A DNA stretch of 64,000 bases, taken from Oryzobacter faecalis (GTDB taxonomy: Bacteria > Actinomycetota > Actinomycetes > Actinomycetales > Dermatophilaceae). The notes under the pieces were generated by a model. The model ran no database searches, was not told where the DNA came from, and worked only from the letters and a program-made list of their open reading frames with translations. Positions 59,510 through 64,000 of the stretch are shown here, piece by piece (position 1 is the stretch's first letter; each line of letters starts with the position of its first letter). The stretch is from the NCBI RefSeq assembly GCF_046764005.1, contig NZ_JBKOFW010000007.1:1-64000 (forward strand). Direction: 5' to 3'. Both the position numbers and the translations under genes were made by a program.

Positions 59510-60324
59510 GCGCCCTCGACCAGGCCACCCGTGCCTCGCGTGCCCTGCCCTTCCCCGCCGGGGCGGGGTTGGCGCGGCACGTCGTCGCCCGCAACGTCAC
59601 CGCGTTCCGGAGGGCGTGGCTGATCTTCCTCAGCGGGTTCGCCGAGCCCGTCCTCTACCTGTTCTCCCTCGGGGTGGGGCTCGGTGCGATCGTCGGCGAC
59701 GTGGAGACCGAGTACGGCAACGCGGTGCCGTACGCGGCGTTCGTCGCCCCCGCGATGCTCGCGGCCTCGGCGATGAACGGCGCCATCTACGACAGCACGT
59801 TCAACGTCTTCTTCAAGCTGCGCTACCAGAGGCTCTACGACGCGATGCTCGCGACGCCCGTCGGCCCGCGCGACATCGCCGTCGGCGAGATCACCTGGTC
59901 GCTGATGCGCGGGACGCTGTACTCCGCGATGTTCCTCCTCGTGGCGCTCGCCGCGGGGCTGGTCCGATCGTGGTGGGCGCTGCTCGCGCTGCCCGGTGCC
60001 GTCCTCATCGGGCTGGCCTTCGGCGCGATCGGGATGTTCGCCACCACGTACATGACGACGTGGCAGCACTTCGAGTTCGTCACCCTCGCGGCGCAGCCGA
60101 TGTTCCTGTTCTCGGCGACGTTCTTCCCCCTGTCGACGTACCCGGCGCCCGTGCAGTGGGTCGTGCAGGCGACGCCGCTCTACCACGGGGTCGAGCTCGA
60201 GCGGGCGCTGATGCTCGGCGAGGTCGACCGGGGGATCCTCGTCCACGTCGCCTACCTGCTCGTCCTCGGGGCGGTCGGGGTGCTCGGCGCCTCGCGGCGG
60301 ATCGAGAAGCTCCTCCTCACCTGA
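59506..60324 (+). CDS. ABC-2 type transporter permease, second
   Basis: 272 residues, a paralogue of the preceding permease with the same layout (LYLFSLGVGLGAIVGDV, FVAPAMLAASAMNGAIYDSTFN, MFLFSATFFPLSTYPAPVQWVVQATPLYHGVELERAL). GTG start overlapping the previous stop. The heterodimer would form the membrane channel. Confidence 0.9.
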   Translation: MSALDQATRASRALPFPAGAGLARHVVARNVTAFRRAWLIFLSGFAEPVLYLFSLGVGLGAIVGDVETEYGNAVPYAAFVAPAMLAASAMNGAIYDSTFNVFFKLRYQRLYDAMLATPVGPRDIAVGEITWSLMRGTLYSAMFLLVALAAGLVRSWWALLALPGAVLIGLAFGAIGMFATTYMTTWQHFEFVTLAAQPMFLFSATFFPLSTYPAPVQWVVQATPLYHGVELERALMLGEVDRGILVHVAYLLVLGAVGVLGASRRIEKLLLT

Positions 60325-60389
60325 GGACCCGGAGGGCGGGGCCCCGGCATGGCCCGATCGGATCATCGACGGGGAGTGGTCCGCGTCCC

Positions 60390-60395
60390 TAGGCT
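60390..60395 (+). promoter_or_regulatory. -10 element of the subtilase gene
   Basis: TAGGCT, with a predicted start near 60402 and a short leader carrying GGGAGGG. Confidence 0.45.
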
Positions 60396-60427
60396 GGCGC
60401 GGAGCGTCCGAGCGCGAGGGAGGGCCC

Positions 60428-62803
60428 ATGTCGACCCCTGTCCGACTGAGCACCGCCGGCGCCGCCGCCGTCCTGGCCGCCGCCGCCCTCCTCGCCGCCG
60501 CCCCGGCCGGGCCCGCGGGCGCCGCGCCCGCACCCGGTCCCGCGGCGGGCGAGAGCGGCCACGTGGCGTCGTCCCCCGGCAAGGGTGACCGCGACCGGGA
60601 CGGCGTGGCCGACGACCTCGCCGCCGCCGTGGCCCGCGCGTCGGCCTCCGACCGGGTGGGCGTCATCGTCCAGGGCACGACTCCGGGTGCGGCCCGGCGA
60701 GCGGCCCCCTCGATCGACGTCGGCACCGTGTACCGCTCGTTCACGGGGTTCTCGGCCACGGTCACCGCCGCCCAGGTCCGCGCGCTGTCCCGCGTGCCGG
60801 GGGTGACCCGCGTCGAGCTCGACGGCGTCGCCCGGGCCCTCGACGCGTCGGGGAACCTCGACTACGGCGTCGTCGCGGCCCGGGCCACGGGTGCCGCGAG
60901 CGACGGCGACCTCGACGGCGACGGGGTCGGCATCTGCGTGGTCGACACCGGGATCGACCCGAACCACGAGCAGCTGGCCGGGCGCGTCGTCGGGTGGCGC
61001 GACTGGGTCAACGCGCGGACCACGCCCTACGACGACCACGGCCACGGCACGCACGTCTCCGGGATCGCCGCCGGGCGTCCCGTCGGGTCGGCGGACGCCC
61101 CGTACGGCGGCGTCGCACCGGGTGCCTCCCTCATCGGCGCGAAGGTGCTCAACAGCGCGGGCTCCGGCTCGGACGCGAACGTCGTGGCCGCCATCGAGTG
61201 GTGCGCCGCGCGTCCCGACGTCTCGGTCATCTCGATGTCACTGGGCAGCCCGGGGTCGGACGGGTCGGATGCCGGCAGCGTGGCGTCGAACGCCGCCGTC
61301 GCCGCGGGGAAGGTCGTCGTCGTGGCGGCCGGCAACTCCGGCGACGCGCCCGGCACGATCTCCTCGCCGGGGGTCGCGACGGACGTCGTGACGGTCGGCG
61401 CCGCCTCCGACCCGTCGAGCCTCGCGGGGGCGTCGGACTCCGACACGTCCCTGTACCTCGCCGGCTTCTCCAGCCGCGGCCCGACGACGAACCCGGCCGC
61501 CCCGGTCAAGCCCGACGTCGTCGCCCCCGGCCTCAGCGTCGTCGCCGCGAGGGCGAACACCGTGAGCTCGTACGCGACGTACTCCGGCACCTCGATGGCG
61601 ACGCCCTTCGTCTCCGGGGTGGTGGCCCTGGGCCTCGAGGCCGCCCCGGGTGCCAGCCCGGCCGCGGTCAAGGCCGCGCTGCGGTCGTCGGCGCGCGACG
61701 CCGGTGCCCCGGGACCGGACACCGAGTGGGGTGCCGGCCTCGTCGACGCGCGCGCCTTCCTCTCCGCCCTCGTCCCGACGCTGGCAGCCGGAACGGCGCC
61801 GTGGGCCGACCACCTCGTCGTCCAGGGGTCCGTCGCCTCGGGTGCGGTCCAGACCTTCCCGGTGACCGTGACCAGCGCGGGACGCCCCCTCGGGGTGACG
61901 GTGCGGACGGCCAACGGCGCGGCGACCTGCGTCCTCCCCGTCGGCACCACCTGCTGGTACGGCCACGAGTGGGCGCCCGACCTCGACGCCTACCTCGTCA
62001 GCCCGTCGGGCAGTGTCGTCGCGATGAGCCGCTGCATGCTCGAGGCGACCAACGGCAACTGCGCGGCACCCGGCCGGTTCGAGACGCTCGGCGTCGCGAG
62101 CGCGGCCGCGGGTACGTGGGGCCTGCGGGTCGAGTCGTTCTCGGGCGCAGGGTCCTTCGTCGCGGACGTGTTCGGGGCGGTGGGAGCGGCCGAACCACCC
62201 CCGCCCCCGCCCCCGCCGGCGGCTCCCACCGGCTTCTCGGCGACGGCGACGTCCAGCTCCGCGGTGTCCTTGGCGTGGACCGACGCCTCGTCGGACGAGA
62301 CCGGCTTCGACGTGGAGCGGTGCACGGGCCCCGGCTGCACGGGGTTCGCGCCGCGGACCTCCCCGGCCGCGGGCTCGACCTCGTTCTCCGACACCGGTCT
62401 CGACGCGAGCACCACCTACGGCTACCGGATCCGCTCCGTGCGCGGGGCGGACGTGTCGGCGTGGACCGGGCCGGTGTACGCGACGACGCAGGCCGCGCCG
62501 CCCCCGCCGCCACCGGAGACGGTGCCCGACGCCCCCACCGGGCTGACCGCGAGCGCCCTGTCGGCCACGGCCATCCTCCTCACGTGGACCGACGCCTCGT
62601 CGAACGAGCAGAACTTCCGCATCGAGCGCTGCCTCGGCGGGCGCTGCACCCCGAGCTACCTCACCACGGTGCCGGCCGGGACGACCTCGTACACGGACGG
62701 CGGGCTCGTGCGCTCGACCACGTTCCGGTACCGGCTGCAGGCCTGCAACGCGGTGGGCTGCTCGGCCTACACGCCGATCGTGACGGTCAAGACCCGGCGG
62801 TAG
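60428..62803 (+). CDS. Secreted subtilisin-like serine protease (S8) with two FnIII domains
   Basis: 791 residues. Signal peptide (1-33), an I9-like propeptide region (VGVIVQGTTPGAARRAAPSID ... GVTRVELDGVARAL), then the peptidase: Asp in CVVDTGIDPNHEQL near 171, His in DDHGHGTHVSGIAAG near 204, Asn in VAAGNSGDAPG, Ser in YSGTSMATPFVSG near 387. A Cys-containing module follows, then a poly-Pro linker and two fibronectin type III domains (~598-688, 699-790), each with Cys pairs. Extracellular protein degradation is likely. ATG 60428 has GGGAGGG upstream. The end overlaps the SulP gene by 17 bp. Confidence 0.92.
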   Translation: MSTPVRLSTAGAAAVLAAAALLAAAPAGPAGAAPAPGPAAGESGHVASSPGKGDRDRDGVADDLAAAVARASASDRVGVIVQGTTPGAARRAAPSIDVGTVYRSFTGFSATVTAAQVRALSRVPGVTRVELDGVARALDASGNLDYGVVAARATGAASDGDLDGDGVGICVVDTGIDPNHEQLAGRVVGWRDWVNARTTPYDDHGHGTHVSGIAAGRPVGSADAPYGGVAPGASLIGAKVLNSAGSGSDANVVAAIEWCAARPDVSVISMSLGSPGSDGSDAGSVASNAAVAAGKVVVVAAGNSGDAPGTISSPGVATDVVTVGAASDPSSLAGASDSDTSLYLAGFSSRGPTTNPAAPVKPDVVAPGLSVVAARANTVSSYATYSGTSMATPFVSGVVALGLEAAPGASPAAVKAALRSSARDAGAPGPDTEWGAGLVDARAFLSALVPTLAAGTAPWADHLVVQGSVASGAVQTFPVTVTSAGRPLGVTVRTANGAATCVLPVGTTCWYGHEWAPDLDAYLVSPSGSVVAMSRCMLEATNGNCAAPGRFETLGVASAAAGTWGLRVESFSGAGSFVADVFGAVGAAEPPPPPPPPAAPTGFSATATSSSAVSLAWTDASSDETGFDVERCTGPGCTGFAPRTSPAAGSTSFSDTGLDASTTYGYRIRSVRGADVSAWTGPVYATTQAAPPPPPPETVPDAPTGLTASALSATAILLTWTDASSNEQNFRIERCLGGRCTPSYLTTVPAGTTSYTDGGLVRSTTFRYRLQACNAVGCSAYTPIVTVKTRR

Positions 62804-64000
62804 GCGGCACCGTCGGCGGCGTGCGCCCGAAGGGGTGCGGCCGCCCGTGCTCGCGCTCGTGCCACGCGAGGTAGCCCTCGACCGCCGTGGGCAGGGTCGG
62901 GAACATCCGGTCCGTGCCGATGGTGTCGACCAGGCCCGCCGCCTCGAGGTCGTCGAGGAGGTCCTGCTTGACGCGGGCGAGGGCGAGGACGACGCCGCGG
63001 GCCTCCATCTCGGTGCGCAGCAGGTCGAGCGCGTCGAGGCTGGTGAGGTCGACCTCGACGACGGCCTCGGCGTTGAGCAGCAGCCACTCGACCGCGTCCT
63101 CGGCGTCGTCGACGGCAGCCGTCGCCCGGCGGTGGAAGTCCTCGGCGTTGGCGAAGAACAACGGTGAGTCGTACCGGTACACGACGAGCCCGGGGACCTG
63201 CCGCGCCGTCGGGTAGTCGTCGACGTCGTGCATCCCCGCGAGCCCCGGGACGTACCCGAGGATGCCGTCGTGCGGCCGCGCCACGCGCCGCAGCAGGTCG
63301 CCGAGCGAGAGCCCGACGGCGAGGAGGATGCCGCCGAGGGCCCCGAGGACGAAGACGCCGAGGGTGGTCGCGACGAGGAGGACGAGCTCGCTGCGGCGGA
63401 ACCGCGCGACCCGCCGGATCTCGGCGACGTCGACGAGGCGGATCGCGGCGTAGACGACGAGGGCGCCGAGGGCGGCCTTGGGGAAGGCGGCGATCACGGG
63501 GGCGAGCGCGAACACCGCGACGAGGACGGTCACGAGGGTGACGAGGGAGTGCAGCTGGGTGCGGCTTCCCATCGAGTCGCCGATCGCGGTCCGGCTGCCG
63601 CTGCTGCTCACCGGGAAGCCGGAGAGGAGCCCGCCGGCGACGTTCGCCGCCCCGAGAGCGAGGAACTCCTGGTCGGCGTCGACCCGCTCGCCCCGTCGGT
63701 CGGCGAAGGCGCGGGCCGTGAGGACGTTGTCGGAGTAGGCGACGACGGTGATGCCGAGGGCGGGGCCGAGCATCGCGAGGACGGCGTCGGGGGAGAGGTC
63801 GGGGAGGGTGAGGCCGGGCAGCGAGCCGGGCAGGGCGCCGACGGTCTCGACCCCGGCCTCGCGCAGCCCGAGGACCGCGACGGCGGCGGCGCCGAGGAGG
63901 ACCGCGAGGAGCGGGGTGGGCAGGCGGGGCCAGCGCCACGACGCGAGGAGCAGCAGGACCAGGAGGACGCCCGCGAGCGCGAGCGTCGGCGGGTGGACCC
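62787..64000 (-). CDS. SulP-family sulfate/anion transporter, N-terminus beyond the window
   Basis: The last ~404 residues of a SulP permease. Membrane segments include VLLVLLLLASWRW, LLAVLLGAAAVAVLGL, ALGALVVYAAIRLVDVAEIRRVARFRRSELVLLVATTLGVFVLGALGGILLAVGLSLG. The tract GAANVAGGLLSGFPVSSSGSRTAIGDSMGSRTQLHSLV is family-typical. A C-terminal STAS domain (VEWLLLNAEAVVEVDLTSLDALDLLRTEMEARGVVLALARVK) is present. The frame is open to the right edge, so start and first helices are missing. Confidence 0.9.
   Translation of the reverse strand, partial: VHPPTLALAGVLLVLLLLASWRWPRLPTPLLAVLLGAAAVAVLGLREAGVETVGALPGSLPGLTLPDLSPDAVLAMLGPALGITVVAYSDNVLTARAFADRRGERVDADQEFLALGAANVAGGLLSGFPVSSSGSRTAIGDSMGSRTQLHSLVTLVTVLVAVFALAPVIAAFPKAALGALVVYAAIRLVDVAEIRRVARFRRSELVLLVATTLGVFVLGALGGILLAVGLSLGDLLRRVARPHDGILGYVPGLAGMHDVDDYPTARQVPGLVVYRYDSPLFFANAEDFHRRATAAVDDAEDAVEWLLLNAEAVVEVDLTSLDALDLLRTEMEARGVVLALARVKQDLLDDLEAAGLVDTIGTDRMFPTLPTAVEGYLAWHEREHGRPHPFGRTPPTVPPTAGS

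Overview
The window comes from a very high-GC actinobacterium. Most likely it is a member of the Intrasporangiaceae or a close relative (Micrococcales), on the basis of visibly GC-saturated third codon positions, a DUF222/13E12 protein, ClgR, DUF3046, an NnaR-type regulator and TAnnnT promoters that lie directly in front of start codons. This placement is inferred from gene content, not from a search. The DNA looks chromosomal: no transposase, integrase, phage gene, tRNA, rRNA or CRISPR array was recognised. Layout, left to right. Positions 1-5962 hold a broken DUF222 gene under a LexA-type box, a 23-bp-arm perfect palindrome, a small secreted protein, a HelD/HelR-type helicase, a coupled thioesterase and zinc alcohol dehydrogenase, and a shortened secreted beta-propeller protein. 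Positions 5982-11150 (minus) are an NAD-dependent molybdenum formate dehydrogenase operon (gamma, beta, alpha, delta subunits). Positions 11423-14514 are rpsO and pnp with clear hairpin terminators. Positions 14533-17136 are a compact type VII-secretion-like cassette (YbaB-like, EspC-like and membrane proteins) facing a 44-codon gene across an unusual array of four GTTCACC/GGTGAAC heptamers. Next comes dapB (17177-17923). Positions 18168-29289 are one co-oriented nitrate/nitrite assimilation and sirohaem block: transporter, nitrate reductase, FAD/Fe-S partner, nirB, nirD, cysG-type sirohaem synthase, an NnaR-like HemD-winged-helix regulator and a sirohydrochlorin chelatase. GlnR-like boxes lie in front of it. 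Positions 29337-34897 hold azlCD, GNAT and enoyl-CoA hydratase genes, an OsmC protein, a flavin-binding protein, a small membrane protein, folA and thyA. Positions 34982-40645 are dapA, rnj and ftsK, with a striking three-hairpin structure between rnj and ftsK. Positions 40679-48573 contain a MauE-thioredoxin fusion, a channel-like protein, a renal-type dipeptidase, rimO-pgsA-cinA-clgR, and a Nei glycosylase overlapping a PadR regulator. Positions 48563-53275 are the long helicase lhr. The rest holds two overlapping secreted cysteine-containing proteins, a nuclease-like protein, an agmatine-to-putrescine pair (aguA, aguB), DUF3046, a three-gene ABC exporter, a subtilisin-like protease with two FnIII domains, and a SulP transporter running off the right edge. 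How it fits together: the nitrate block imports nitrate, reduces it to nitrite and then ammonium, and makes the sirohaem that NirB needs, with GlnR and NnaR as the likely regulators. Formate dehydrogenase shares the need for molybdopterin cofactor. dapA and dapB supply diaminopimelate and lysine, and folA and thyA supply thymidylate. The items I find most worth following are the three-hairpin (6C-RNA-like) structure, the secretion-like cassette with its heptamer operator, the LexA-box DUF222 gene, and the repeated leaderless-promoter pattern.
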